Shown: positions 44,537 to 57,207, numbered from the stretch's first letter. The stretch is DNA of 64,000 bases from Orobanche coerulescens (GCA_033398695.1 CM065815.1:14563501-14627500); one strand, 5' to 3'. Notes: a model not told the origin generated them from the sequence alone. A program made the numbers and translations.

Positions 44537-46912
44537 TGTAATATCCGGATTTATTACGGTGTATTTCATATGTATTCAAATCATGTATTATTCGGATTGA
44601 TGGTTTTGATTATCGGAGTATGATATTTCGTGCATTGACATCATTGTACATAAGTATAGAACTTGCAAAATTGTTCAAGCAACCTCGTGATAGCGCACGC
44701 TAAGAATGTATCTTAACGCGCGCTATCGGGCCATTATTAGCGCACGCTATGAAGGTATGAGTAACGTGCGCTAAGGACTCAATTATTGAGCGAGACAACT
44801 AGCTCATGCGCCAGCGGGACATGGGTCCGGATAAGATTCCCGCTGACGCACCCGGACAAATTCTGAAGTCAACCATTATTAGCGCACGCTAAGGGATGCT
44901 TAGTAGCGTGCGCTAACTTGTCAATAATGCAGAATATGATAAATGGGACAACAACCGCTTGGGCTTTCATTTCCTTCGTCTATACTTCATCCTTGAGAGT
45001 CCAGAGAGCAAGAATCTCCCTTCTAAACACTTAGAACATTTATGAGTGATCATTGAATGATTGAGTATCACTTGTGAGTGATCATTGAAGAGAAGTAACA
45101 CCTTGGAGGGGCACATAACCAACCGGAGTCGGATTACACCTTGTGGTTCAGTGATTTCGGCATATTAAGGTATGTTCATCCTATCACCAGTCTTAGATTT
45201 GGATTTCCAATGGATATGATGATCATGTTAACGAGATATTGAATTTCATTAGTGAATTATTTCAACAACATCATGTTTAGAAGATTGGGATGTCTACAAT
45301 TACGATATTATTGTTGGAACCTTGAAGTTGGAATCCTAGTACTTCAAATGATGAGAGAAATATTCGGAAGTTAACAATCCATATGATTTATGTTATCTTT
45401 GTGATCATGATTTGGAAAAGATGTTATAAGAACTTAAAGGAAGAATCATCTTAGGAAATATTCTTTCGTATAAGTCGGAATTGTTAGTTCACCTCAAGAT
45501 CAAGTCTGAATATGTATAATGATAGTAGCATCTAATACATCAACCGGAGATCACCAACTTTGCATGAGAATTGTAATCAAGATGGATTATGGTGTCATGA
45601 TGATTATACGTATATTTGCATCTTGAAGTTGATATCATCCTGGAGATCATTCATAAGAGTAAGAACTTGGTATTCATGGAAGTAACATGAATTATCACGA
45701 AGGATTTCATTGTTTCGATCATGGCAAGAACAGTTCTTGCTCGTGATGAAATCGCCATGCGTAATAGCGCACGCTATGATATGCAGTTTAACGTGCGCTA
45801 TCGAGTACTAGTTAGCGTGCGCTACGTTTGGTACGTAACGTATGCTAGACCATCAGTCGAGTCAGTTGGCTGATCAGTGAAGTACTGACCATGCATAGTT
45901 AGCGTGCGCTAGTCTTTGTTGTTTGCGTGCGCTATCGGGCGTGCATTTAACGACGCTACGTAATACTTAGCGTGCGCTAAGCTATTCGGGCAGATTGCAG
46001 TTTATGAACTTTTGACCGTTAATCGAATTGTTAAACATTTGTACGACGTGAGATAAATCCTATATTATTTCTTTTGCTAAGGTTTGGTCTAGTTACGTGA
46101 TTGATTGAGGAGGACGATCGTCGAGTGTTCATTTCCGTAGAAGTGTTGTTATTGTCTTCAAATCGAGGCAAGTACCTTAATGGTTTTACGTATTGTTGTT
46201 ATACATATTGTCGTGCATGTATGTCGTTATTGTATGTCCACCTCGTGTTGGTCCGACGGGATCATCGGGGGATCTATGCTAGCGTGCGCTGGATCATCGG
46301 ACGGGTTTTTCCACCACGGGTTGGTCTGACGGGATCATCGTGGGTTCTAGGCAGTGAACGCTGGATCGATGGAATTACCATGTGTATGTATTGATATCAT
46401 GTTGTGATTATCAGTTGTGTATGTTATGTTTGAGTTTCTCGTAGGAGAAGACTCGTTTGTATTTTATCGTTTACGTTATTATTATTATTCACCGTGAGAT
46501 ATGAATAATATGTTGTGGTACTTGTACTAGCATCGTTGTGCTAACCCCTTCGGAGGTGAACATTTTGTTTGTGTTCAGGATCCAGGAGAGCGGGGAAACA
46601 ACCACTGGAACTGTATGACGACGAGGGTGCAGAGTGATGTCCCGACCGGGTTTATTTATCTGTTGTTTATTCGTTATTTCAATAAGTACTCGAGTACAAA
46701 GTCATTTGTGATGATTTGGATTTGCTGATGTATTATTGAGTTCTGTTGAACAATTGTACTGTTTCTGTATTTGGTCAGAACTGATGTACTGTAATTCCGT
46801 TATTTTCATTCGTTAGTACCTTTTTATGCTTGTTCAATTCTTCAGCCTTGTAAATCCTTATGTAAAGGATTTACGGCACTGTAATATTCCCGAATATATT
46901 GGGGGTGTTACA
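44537..46912 (+). repeat. Gypsy-2 3' LTR (family A)
   Basis: 2376 bp, partner of 37303-39674. Contains both motif clusters, the TATA-like region (here GATAAATG, one base changed) and the GGTCCGACGGGATCATCG repeats near 46250. Ends TGTTACA. Confidence 0.92.
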
Positions 46913-48060
46913 TTGGAGCAGTGACCTGGGGGGTGCCGATTACGCCCGTTAGCAGATGTCGATTACGGCCGTAAGGGTCGAGTTACGGCCGTAAGGAATT
47001 GCCAGTTACGGCCGTAACATGCGCGCCTATATAGGGCCTGGGCGACGGGATTTTTCCCATTTTCTTCATTTCCATTCTCCATCTCTCGGCTGCCGGACGA
47101 GTGAGGTGGAAACGTCGACTCTTGGTCGATTCCACTCAATTCCAAGGGGTTTTGGAAGGCTTGTGTCGATTATAACATCTAATCCTTGTTTTTCGTCGAA
47201 TCGAGGTAATTTCTTGAAATCTCCTAGGGTGCCGACTATCGAGGCAAGTATCTTACTTATACGTTTTGTACCTTGTGAATATGACTTATGTGTTGAAATG
47301 AACGAATTGTGGTTAGTTGTGATAATCTTAGATGTGTAACTTGGAAATGTATATGTTGGTCGATGGTACGCTTGGATGTGTATCGTGATATAGGTATTGA
47401 TCATGAGTTATGTGGCATTGATTGCATCAGTGTTTTGGGTTTTTGAGATTGTACTATGTATGACGGTTTGTGTGTAATCAATGTGATTGATTGATCGTGA
47501 ACGTGTGGGTATGATGTGCATGTGAATGTTGTGTGCTGGTATGCTAAGTTCACTCGTGTGGGTTCGACGAGGCCTACGAGGATTCATGGCACAGGTCCAT
47601 GGGATCAGAACTTAGTATGTGGTGCTGAGGTCCAATCGTGCGGGTCTGACGAGGCCTACGATGATTCGTGGCACAGGTCCATCGGATCAGGACACAATGT
47701 GTCCAACCGTGCGGGTTCGACGGAACCTACGGTGACACGTGACAAAGGTTCACGGGTTCAGGACTGGTTGTCATGATTGATGTGTGATTTCCAACCGTGG
47801 GGGTTCGGCGGAACCTACGGTGACACGTGAGACAGGTTCACGGGGTCAGGACTAGTTGTTGTGATTGATGTGTTTGTTTCCTTCTGTGCGGATTGTCGAA
47901 CCTACGGAGACTCGTGGCAGGAGATCACGGAGTCATGTATATATTTTGATCAACTAAGTTTCGAAAATGAAGTTTTCAAGGAAAGTAATGTTGGGCCGAG
48001 CCCCGCGAGATTTGTGGTAATGTTTTCGTACTGTAAATTACCGAAATACGAATCGGATTT
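46913..48060 (+). repeat. Family D LTR, right part (rest of U3, R, U5)
   Basis: Continues 37302 after gypsy-2. Three more perfect TTACGGCCGTAA palindromes (last at 47006-47017) precede a TATA box (TATATA, 47028-47033). About 4.5 degenerate repeats follow with the core GGTTCGACGRRGCCTACG (47548-47940). The end is not clear; I found no TGTTACA terminus, so it is probably truncated. Confidence 0.65.
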
Positions 48061-48389
48061 GGGTTAGAATCCTAAGGTTTTCGAAAAGGTTTCCGAATCA
48101 GGACTTGAGGTCTTAAATATTTTGTAATTCTAAAAATCCCCGAGATGATGATCTTATTTTCAATGCTTCATAGCTTATTTTCCCTTGGTTCGGATCTCAT
48201 TAGACAGACGTGCGAAGTGCATCTCTAAAGCGCCCAATGCGACATGCGACGTCGCGGTCGCGGGTTCAGGCTCGGGCTTGGGCTCGGACGGTGCTACGCA
48301 CCATCCTCGGTGCATTTTGAGTTAGTCTTGAGCTAGTCAAAATAAATTTGGTCCACTATGGTATACCATAAGAAGTAACACATGATTAC
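48061..48389. other. Unassigned spacer
   Basis: Contains a GC-rich patch (48235-48310) with GGCTCGGGCTTGGGCTCGG. No gene. The last five bases (ATTAC) are the target duplication of solo LTR B. Confidence 0.4.
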
Positions 48390-51300
48390 TGTAACACCCC
48401 CAATCCGCTTAGGGATATTACACGCTGTAGACCCTCTCCTCGAGGATCTACCAGGCTGATAACTAAAATCAAACATCGCCTTTACGGCTAAAATGACTCG
48501 GTAGACCGATTTGGTCTTTCAATAAATACATACAACTCAAATACAACTCATGCCCACGCAGGGGTCAAAATACAACCACACCCGTACAACGGGGAAAGGA
48601 TACTGCAGCAGAAAAGAAAATACAACTGGACTAATACGACATCAATGGATCCTCGTGTGATTAGTATCGTTCATCTTTCATCATCCTTCGTGCCGACCCT
48701 GTGCTATGCTCCAAAACCTGAATGCAAAAATAGACATCCACCCCCCGAATACTCAGGGGTTAGCAAAACTCCACTGTTTTGCTAGTGCAAGTACAAGTGC
48801 AAAAATACGAGCCATACGATTCACATTCCACGAATAACAATAACTGTGAACTGCAAAGATCCAAACGTAACAAAAAGTACTTCCCGAGGCAAGAGTTTGG
48901 GTAGATATTTCCAAAACTGAAAGACAATAATTAAAGGGGAAACAATTTATAAAACAGTTTAAAATGCCCTCGAGAGTTTTAATAGAAAACAATTTAGGAT
49001 TACCGAATCCTTATCTTTCCAAAATCAACAGGGGTCACAGCCCAAAGGTTTTGTATTCGCAATTAGAAAACCAACAACAATTCACAGGGTTAAAACCCAC
49101 GTCACGTGCCCTCGGCGGACATAAAATCAATACAATATAATCGCCCAAGATACGTAAACTTTGGTCACCAAAAATACAACATCAACTCGTGAATCCAGGG
49201 CTATACCATTGGATTCCCTTCGTGGCCCCGTCGGACCCTCCCAAGGTGAGCAGAATGCGTTTTCGAAACCATATACACCAACTCGTGAAGTTTTACTCGT
49301 GAATCCAGGGCTATACCATTGGAATTCCCTCCGTGGCCCCGTCGGACCCTCCCGAGGTGAGCAAATACATTCACCAAACATACACACGCACTCGTGAAGT
49401 TTTACTCGTGAATCCAGGGCTGTACGGTTGGAATTCCCTCCGTGGCCCCGTCGAACCCTCCCGAGGTGAGCAAATACATTCACCAAACATACACACGCAC
49501 TCGTGAAGTTTTACTCGTGAATCCAGGGCTATACCATTGGAATTCCCTCCGTGGCCCCGTCGAACCCTCCCGAGGTGAGCAAATACATTCACAAAACAAA
49601 CAACCGCACTCGTGAATCCAGGGCTATACCATTGGAATTCCCTCCGTGGTCCCGTCGGACCCTCCCGAGGTGAGCGAAAATACATGCACACAAATTAGCA
49701 TATCACACCAAACATATCCAAGAAATCCACCCAAAGGTAACAACGCAAGGCACGACACAATTGTCAAATCACAACGCACCGAAAAGAGAATATATGTATA
49801 TATATTATCAAAGCACAACAACAATAACAAGCGAATTTACAGGGTTCACGTAACCATCCACAAAACACAACATTCACAAAACTCATGCATTTTGAGAGAG
49901 GGCCTTTAACAAGGCTAACCGAATTTCTTGAAAGTTCAATTCAAACGATCAAATAAACACATAGAGACGATCACTAATTATCATATCCATAAAATAAGAA
50001 AAGTATGGGCAAGGTACTTGCCTCGAATAACCACAACGCGGAGAATCGGCCGAAGTAGGTTGGCACGAACCGACTACGAACTCACCGACCCCACCGAATG
50101 CCAATTCGTGATAATAAACTACGGAGGACAATAACAACAATGAAAATGAATTCCATAGCATGACTCAAAGCCGTTGAACAAAGAACGAACGACGAATGTT
50201 CAAGTGTTTTCCCCAGAACGGCCAAGAACACGATTCGTCCCGACAAAACACGAAAAAGGAATTCCAAGTTGAAATATGGATATACAATCCATATAATATG
50301 TTTAACAACATCATTTAACCATAATCGATCCATCAAAAACGGATGAAAAACGAGATCCGGGACAAATCCCCCGAAAAGTCAATTCGAAGGAAATCAAGAA
50401 ATATACTTCGATTCGACGAAGAACAATGGATTAAATGATGTTAAACACGAGAATACTACCAAGATTAATCATACCCATCATGAATTAATCAACAACACGG
50501 AACGAATCGGACAAAAATGCAAAACCCCCCAAATTCACGAAATTAGGGTTCTAAGGAAGATTACCTTGATTCATTTGGATCAAAGGATGATAACGGAAGA
50601 TTGAATGATATTATGAACTCAAGAACTTCATGGATTTGTTGTTAAACAACATGGCTTCACCCATGAATCGCCAACGGACGGAGAAGGAAGGAAATGAAAA
50701 CGAAGGGAAAAGTGGTCTGTCATATATATATCGGGCCGAATTAGCGTCGCTAGCCTTCCGGACTAGCGTGCGCTTATCGGCCAAGATCTTGCCGAGCTCT
50801 TTCGGCCATGGCCCGGTTGACCCGGCACCACCGACCAGTGCCGACCATGACTGTCACTTTGACTCCCGCTAGCGTGCGCTACGGCCGAAGCTTCTGCGCG
50901 CGCTAGCCGACTGTCCAAAGAGCCTCTGGACTAACAAACTCACCTGTAACGTCGCTAGTCGGCCGACAGCGTCGCTACCCTCGCCGGTTAGCGTGCGCTA
51001 CGACCCAAGCGATGGCGTGCGCTACCCGCCGATCCCGACCGAGTCCAACCTCGTAATCCCACCGCCTGCCCGGACGATGGCGTCGTTAGGCCACCCGATA
51101 GCGTCGCTACACATGCGGTTAGCGCGCGCAGCCTTCCGGCGATGGCGTGCGCTTCGCCGGTTCTGCCGCACTGTCCGGCCGGTGCCCGCAATCGTCCGGC
51201 CGATCCATAACCGTCCGGCGATGCGACCACGGGCTCGACGACCCGATTTCCAAAACGTCATTTTAACGAACACGACGAAAAGTTTGCGGACAACATCAAC

Positions 51301-51723
51301 GGCCCGAAATGAAAACATAATACCATAATTAATCATACACGACCAAGAAACGGATCGAGACAACAATTCCAGATACGGATACCCGTAACTTTCAAGAAAT
51401 TACAAAATGGCCCAAAACGCCCGGAAATCACGATAGGTGATCGAATAACCAAACCGAAGTTCACAACACGTCTAACAAAGTTAAACAGACTTGCGGGAAA
51501 CTCGAAACAGCAGTTTCGGACGAGATTCACAAGAATCGAACTCAAGTACGGAAAAGTCGCTAAAAAGCATGGAACTCAACAAAACAACACCGAAACGAAC
51601 TCGGATGACAAAAAGTATAGAATTAATCATTCTCAGAATGACGAAACGGTCATGAGCGAGTCGTCAAAATGGACTCTAGCCGAAAAAAAAAATTACCGAA
51701 AATCGAAAATTGCGGGTATTACA
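48390..51723 (-). mobile_element. Solo LTR, gypsy-type family B, 3.33 kb
   Basis: On the minus strand it starts TGTAATACCCGC and ends TTGGGGGTGTTACA. A perfect duplication ATTAC lies at 48385-48389 and 51724-51728. No internal coding region, so it is a solo LTR from LTR-LTR recombination. The AGCGYRCGCT-type array is at 50742-51160, the TATA box at 50731-50723 (minus) and tandem repeats at 49186-49680. Confidence 0.9.
49186..49680 (-). repeat. Tandem repeats of about 110 bp in LTR B
   Basis: Five units; on the minus strand each contains GGGTCCGACGGGGCCACGG or a close variant and ends with a GGATTCACGAG word. The long ORFs here (49127-49691) come from the repeat and are not genes. Confidence 0.88.
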
Positions 51724-51728
51724 ATTAC

Positions 51729-52830
51729 TCCTTACTTTGGTGAAATCCCTTAAAAAGTAGTTATAATTGCAATCTTTTTTCAATGTGTGATGTGACTCTT
51801 CACATTCGCACCTTTCTAGGGATGTGACTCTTTACATTCTCACATTTTCATTTCTTCATGTATTTAAGTGGCTGACTTTATGCATTAATTTCTCATTCAC
51901 CCGAAATTGGTTTTGAAAAAAAATAAATGCTAATCTTATCTACTAACAATGTTGATTATGATTTCACAATTTATTTCTATTTATGAAAAATGAAATCCAC
52001 TTAAATAATTGGTCTAAATTTGGGTCAAACCCATTTTAATAAACCAATTTCCAACACCAAGTACCAAGTTGGATGCCAAGTGTCATGCCATGTTACGAAA
52101 TATAGTTGTTTATTGTATAAATAAACTAATGGAAATTTTAAATTTCAACATTTTCCATCCATTTTGTTAATCAATTTAACAGAATGATATATATCCTATT
52201 TATAGTGGTTTAAATGAGTCCCCGTGAGCCAAATGATTTACTTGATATATGTTAATGAAAAGAAATGTAACACATACACACATTTATACATACTTTCCTA
52301 CACATTAATATCTAATTCATTCATTTATTGTGGTCCCACAATAAACGAATGGGTCCCATAATAAATTAATGATGAGATGTTAGTATGTATAAATTTGTGT
52401 ATGTATAGCGTTTCTCGTTAATGAAATGGATGGCCAGTTTGTTAAGAACCCACATTTTTTTATTAGCTAGGATAGTTTCTTTACACGGTTTAATATAGAT
52501 ATAGATATAGAGAGAGAGATTTTATATAATGAATTATAAATTATATATCTTTGTCTATCTAGATGGTTAGATACATGTATAATTAAAATTGTTTATCAAT
52601 AATTAAACATAAAATATGATAAAATTATTAGTAAAATTATTAGATTTTTTATTAAAGTATATAATTTAATAAATATCAATCACAGAAACTGCGTAATTTA
52701 TAAAATATGTAACATATTTTTGAATTTAAAATTTTGAAATCTTTTATTATCATTTTGATGAATAAAAACATAAATATTTTCACGGGCCCTTTCTTTTTTA
52801 GTACCCAACCATAAAATGATCAAGTTATAT
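51729..52830. other. AT-rich intergenic DNA, no gene seen
   Basis: Includes a GATATAGATATAGAGAGAGAG microsatellite-like tract near 52497. No ORF with coding character. Confidence 0.45.
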
Positions 52831-53235
52831 ATCCTTATTCATAGGAGTATAAGTTTTTGATACCAAATATGTTAAAAGACATTATTACCCTAAAGTCTAG
52901 TACTTTTTTGGGATCACTTAAGTCTACTAAAAAAGATAAAAAAAAAAGAAATAGAAAAGTAATAAAACAACAATCGGCCCCACAACCCCTCTCTCTCTCT
53001 CTCATCCAAAAAAAACTCTCTGTCTGTGTTGCAAAACCCGACCATCCCAACTAAAAACTATCGCCGGCGAGAATGTCTGACCCCCGACTACGAAGTTCTT
53101 CACACGATAGTGACACCTAATCTGAAGAGGCTTTCGTCAATGAGCCGGCGGTTAGAGCAATTTAGTCGCACACGATCACGCCCACGACGGTTGTTCATCG
53201 TCTTGCGATGGTGCTGAAGATGATGACATTATCAT
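52831..53235 (+). other. Possible 5' region of an unrecognised gene
   Basis: A CT microsatellite (52990-53002) precedes ATGTCTGACCCCCGACTACG at 53072, which looks like a plant 5'UTR and start, but the frame stops after 15 codons. Weak. Confidence 0.25.
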
Positions 53236-53500
53236 GTGCATAATGGTCTTTCGTGGGCACGATGGTTTACACACGGCGAGCATCGATCGTGGGCAAGAAG
53301 ACCAAAAGGCTTCTGCGTTGCACACGATGGTCTACACATGACGGGCATCGATCATGTGAGCCATCGTGGGCAAGAAGACCAAAGGCTTCTGCCTTGCACA
53401 CGATGGTCTACACACGATGGGCATCGATCATGTGAGCCGTCGTGTTGCACACGATGGTCTTCACATGACGGGCATCGATCGTGTTCATGCCATCGTACGC
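53236..53500 (+). repeat. Minisatellite with CACGATGG and GGGCATCGATC words
   Basis: Three to four degenerate units of about 75-90 bp (TTGCACACGATGGTCTACAC ... GGGCATCGATCATGTGAGCC ... GGGCAAGAAGACCAAAGGC). ORFs in several frames are a by-product. Confidence 0.8.
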
Positions 53501-53599
53501 AAGACAGTGGCCTTTTTTGTTCGTTTTCTTAAGCATTCTATCATGGTTCTTATGATTTGTATGTCTATATTGCAGACTGGTCGTGTATGAAAGAGACCT

Positions 53600-53826
53600 A
53601 CATTTTGCTTTGTTACACGACAAGTGATTCTTTACACATGGAAGGCGGTATTTGAAGAGATAATTGAGACACTAAGAAGTACTTGTCGCAATTCAGCAAT
53701 TGGTGATCGGGCTGTCGAGAGCTTGACAGAGGGGGTCCTCGGGAGTTTGATTAATGTTAGGATAAATAGAAGTACAAATACTGCCCTACATCACTTTATT
53801 TCCCGTCAGTTGGAGGGTGATCAAAT
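53600..53826 (+). pseudogene. Unrecognised ORF broken by copia B
   Basis: An open frame after a TTGCAG (53571-53576) that could be an acceptor: YTWKAVFEEIIETLRSTCRN, AIGDRAVESLTEGVL, NTALHHFISRQLEGDQI. It looks like real protein (helical, balanced composition) but I do not recognise it. It runs straight into the copia B LTR at 53827, so the element probably inserted in an exon. Confidence 0.4.
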
Positions 53827-55312
53827 TGTTGGAATATAAAATGCAGCGGAAGCGATTCGGATAAATATTTTATGAAAGGTTTTATAAACTATCCAACGTA
53901 AATAGCGGATCTATTTAGGCTTGTCAATTAATTAATTAAACAGATTAATTAACGATTTAAATATATGTATTCACGCAGTAGGAATTAGTAATTCATACCT
54001 TTAAAGCGAAGTGGTGGAAAAATCCCTTTCTAGTCGATCGAACACCTCCTTGTATTCTTCCTTGATCTACTTGTATTTCTACCTCAAAGTCTTCTAGAGT
54101 ATATCCCTCCTATATCCGGATGTCGTGTCGGCAACAATCTACCGGACTACTCGGAGAGCAATATGGATCGGCCGAATTATTCCCAAGAAATACCTTACGA
54201 ATTTTTCCCTCTATTTTTCTTGAATATTTTAGTATTTAGAAAAATATTGTGTTAGCTAAATTGTGGAATCCAAGACACAAGTCAAGATCCACAATTAAAC
54301 ACAAGATATGAAAGAATCGAAAATTTCTTGTTCAAGAGTGTAGAAAAATTGCCCCCCCTATATACTCCTTATATAGGTGTTTTGGGCTACTCTAGAGACC
54401 TTAAGGAGGACAAGATAAGGACTCCTAATAGATATCTTCTTTCCAATATTAGGACTCTTCCTAATATGAAGACTCTATTAATATCAACTTAATCCACTAA
54501 AAGGTTGATATTGCACTTCCTGTCAAAATCCCAAATTACGAAATTTGTCTCCTTTTTGAATTAATTATTTCCCGTATTTAAGATATTCCATGTCCATTAA
54601 TTAATTTAAGCTACTGACAGCTTTTAATTAATTAATGTGTTATACATGAGTATACCACTCGACTTTTATTATTATATCGGAAAAGTAATTTCACCTGCAG
54701 GGTTTAATATAATAATCCTTTCGAGTGCCTCAGGGACATGATCAACCCGACTGGTTCGGACACGATTTCCAGCTATAATATTAATTAATATATAAATAAT
54801 AATATTTCCCAAAATATCGAGCATATTGAGTCAATTATTTTGGCTTTCACCCATGATAAATCAAAGCAATAAATATTAAATATATATAATTAAATATTAA
54901 TCACTAGAATTAAGAAATAATAATTGTTCGAGATGTACGTTCTTCTTATAGTCAGTACAGAAGAATCTATCTCACCTCGATCATGTTCAATGTATACCGA
55001 ATATGCTAATATATGCTAATGGTCAAGACCAACCAATCTCAAGCATGTATTACAACCTCACACATAACGGTCTAATGTTATATAGGTTGTGAACTAATTA
55101 TTACTATATAAGGAACCGATAATGTGATCTTCTGTGTGACTCGACACACCACATTATCTACAATATAAAGTAATTTAGACAATATTTTCATAACCATAGC
55201 GTGAATAAATATGCAAAACATGTGATAAATGAATTAAATATTCTCATAGATAAAGACCGAGAAATTAGGTAATACAAGAATAAAGTATTCTTTGATGTAT
55301 ACAACCCTAACA
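53827..55312 (-). repeat. Copia B 3' LTR
   Basis: 1486 bp by its TG...CA ends; on the minus strand it starts TGTTAGGG after a purine tract (GAGTATAAGTGGAAGAT). The pairing LTR is not in the window, so borders rest on terminal bases and the PPT. Confidence 0.75.
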
Positions 55313-55329
55313 ATCTTCCACTTATACTC
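55313..55329 (-). promoter_or_regulatory. Copia B polypurine tract
   Basis: The minus strand reads AGTATAAGTGGAAGAT next to the LTR terminus. Confidence 0.65.
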
Positions 55330-55529
55330 AAAGCATGCTTTTGAAGTATACTATCTAGACTATTTCTATCTATCTCCCACTTATACTCAAAGCAATGCTG
55401 CCATACATCTCAACCTCATTCCTTCCACATGCCCTTCAAATGACTTTGAGAGCAACCCTTTCGTGAAAGGATCAGCTAGGTTGTCTTCAGATGCTATCTT
55501 GGAGACAATAATCTCCCCCTCTTCACAAA

Positions 55530-57112
55530 CTATCGAATGATATGATATTTGCGCTTGATATGTTTGCTTGATTTGTGGGACCTTGGTTCCTTCGAATTTG
55601 CAACAGTACCGGTATTATCACAATAAAGTGTAATACTCCTAGGAAAATTAGGAATCACACCCAAATCCTTTAGGAAGTACTTGAGCCATACCGCCTCTTT
55701 AGTTGCCTCTGAGGCTGCTACATACTCGGCTTCCATGGTATCCGCTATGCATTTCTGCTTCACACTCCTCTAACTGATGGCTCCACCTCCCAAAGTGAAA
55801 ACATATCCGGAAGTTGATTTCGAATTTTCTTTGTCCGCACTGAAATCTTAGTCAGTGCAACCTAAAGGACAAAGTGTATCCGATTGATATACAAGCATAT
55901 GCTCCTTAGTCCTTCTCAGGTACTTGAGTATATTCTTGACAGCAATCCAATGTCCCGTTCCTAGGTTCGACTGATATCTCGCCACCATGCCTATAGCATA
56001 ACAGATATCAGGCCTAGTTCAAAGCATAACATACATGAGGCTTCCCACTACCGAAGCATAAGGGACCAGCTTCATGTCATCTATATTCTTTTGTGTCTTA
56101 GGACACATAACGTTAGATAGCTGAATTCCATGTTTGTAAGGTAAGAAACCTTTCTTGGAATTCTCCATACTAAACCGCTTTAGCACCGTATCGATATTGG
56201 ATGCCTGAGATAAGCACAACATCCTTTTCTTGCAATATCGAAAGACCTTAATACTAAGGATGTGCCCAGTTTCTCCCAAATCCTTCATATCGAATTGCTC
56301 AGACAGCCATACCCTTACGTCTGATAATACCTTCACATTTTTTCCAATCAGAAGTATATCATCTATGTATAGTACAAGAAACACTAGCACATTTCCATCG
56401 CACTTTTTGTATACACAAACCTCACTAGGACACTGTTCAAAGCCATGCCATTTAATGACCTCATCAAATCGCATGTTCCAAGACCTTGATTCTTGCTTGA
56501 GACCATAAATGGCTCTTTTAAGCTTGCACATTAAGTGCTCCTCTCCTTCGGCAATGAATCCCTCAGGTTGGCGCATATAGATTTCCTTATCAAGACTCCC
56601 GTTCAAGAACGCAGTCTTTACATCCATCTGCCAAATCTCCATATCCAAATGCGCAGCTATAGCTAAGAGAATCCGGATCGATTTAAGCATGGCTACTGGC
56701 AAAAAGGTCTCATCGTAGTCGATGCCCTCCTTCTGAGTGTAACCTTTCGCAACAAGCCTTGCTTTGAAGGTTTCAACCTTCCCTTTCGATCCTCTTTTAC
56801 GCTTGTAGACCCACTTACTTCCAATGGATTTTACCCCATTGGGTAGCTCTACTAGCTCCCACACTTGATTAGAATCCATAGATCCCGTTTCGGATTCCAT
56901 TGTTGTTTGCCAGGATTCAGCATCCTTGTCTTGAACTGCCTATTTATATGTACATGGATCCATCTCATCCTGGTCCGGGGACTAGTCCGAAGACGTCCCC
57001 ACGCCGATGAAACGTTCAGGTTGACGAACAACCCTCCCACTGCGACGAGGCATGTCCTTGGTTTGCGTATCCACAATAGTGTCGATACGTGGTACACTAG
57101 GTGTTTGTACAA
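55530..57112 (-). pseudogene. Copia B reverse transcriptase and RNase H
   Basis: RVT_2 at 56900-56019: VWELVELPNGVKSIGSKW, FKARLVAKGYTQKEGIDY, DVKTAFLNGSLDKEIYMRQP, and the catalytic LYIDDILLIG. Then DMKDLGETGHIL and YASVVGSLMYVML; after frame breaks the RNase H end (EAEYVAASEATKEAVWLKYF, YCDNTGTVANSKEP) at 55763-55530. Stops near 56010-55770 and 56940 break it. Confidence 0.88.
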
Positions 57113-57207
57113 TTGGTATTATCTAAATCTCGCCCCTAAGTTCCCCTAGAATGACCTCACTCCTAGTCTTGTGGCTTATTACATAGTCATTCTCTAAGAA
57201 CCGGGCA

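Larger units (their letters stand above)
37303..46912 (+). mobile_element. Ty3/gypsy element 2 (chromovirus type), nested in LTR D
   Basis: LTRs at 37303-39674 and 44537-46912. Flanks TTGGG (37298-37302) and TTGGA (46913-46917) match in four of five bases. Same family as gypsy-1. The integrase-to-chromodomain half is open for 585 codons; the gag to RT half is broken by small indels. Confidence 0.92.

Noticed and set aside
47516..47776. 86-aa ORF in LTR D
   Set aside because: Lies in tandem repeats of the LTR; no support as protein.
49127..49691. Overlapping ORFs of 78-119 aa in solo LTR B
   Set aside because: They are readings of a 110-bp tandem repeat and the repeated peptide has no family.
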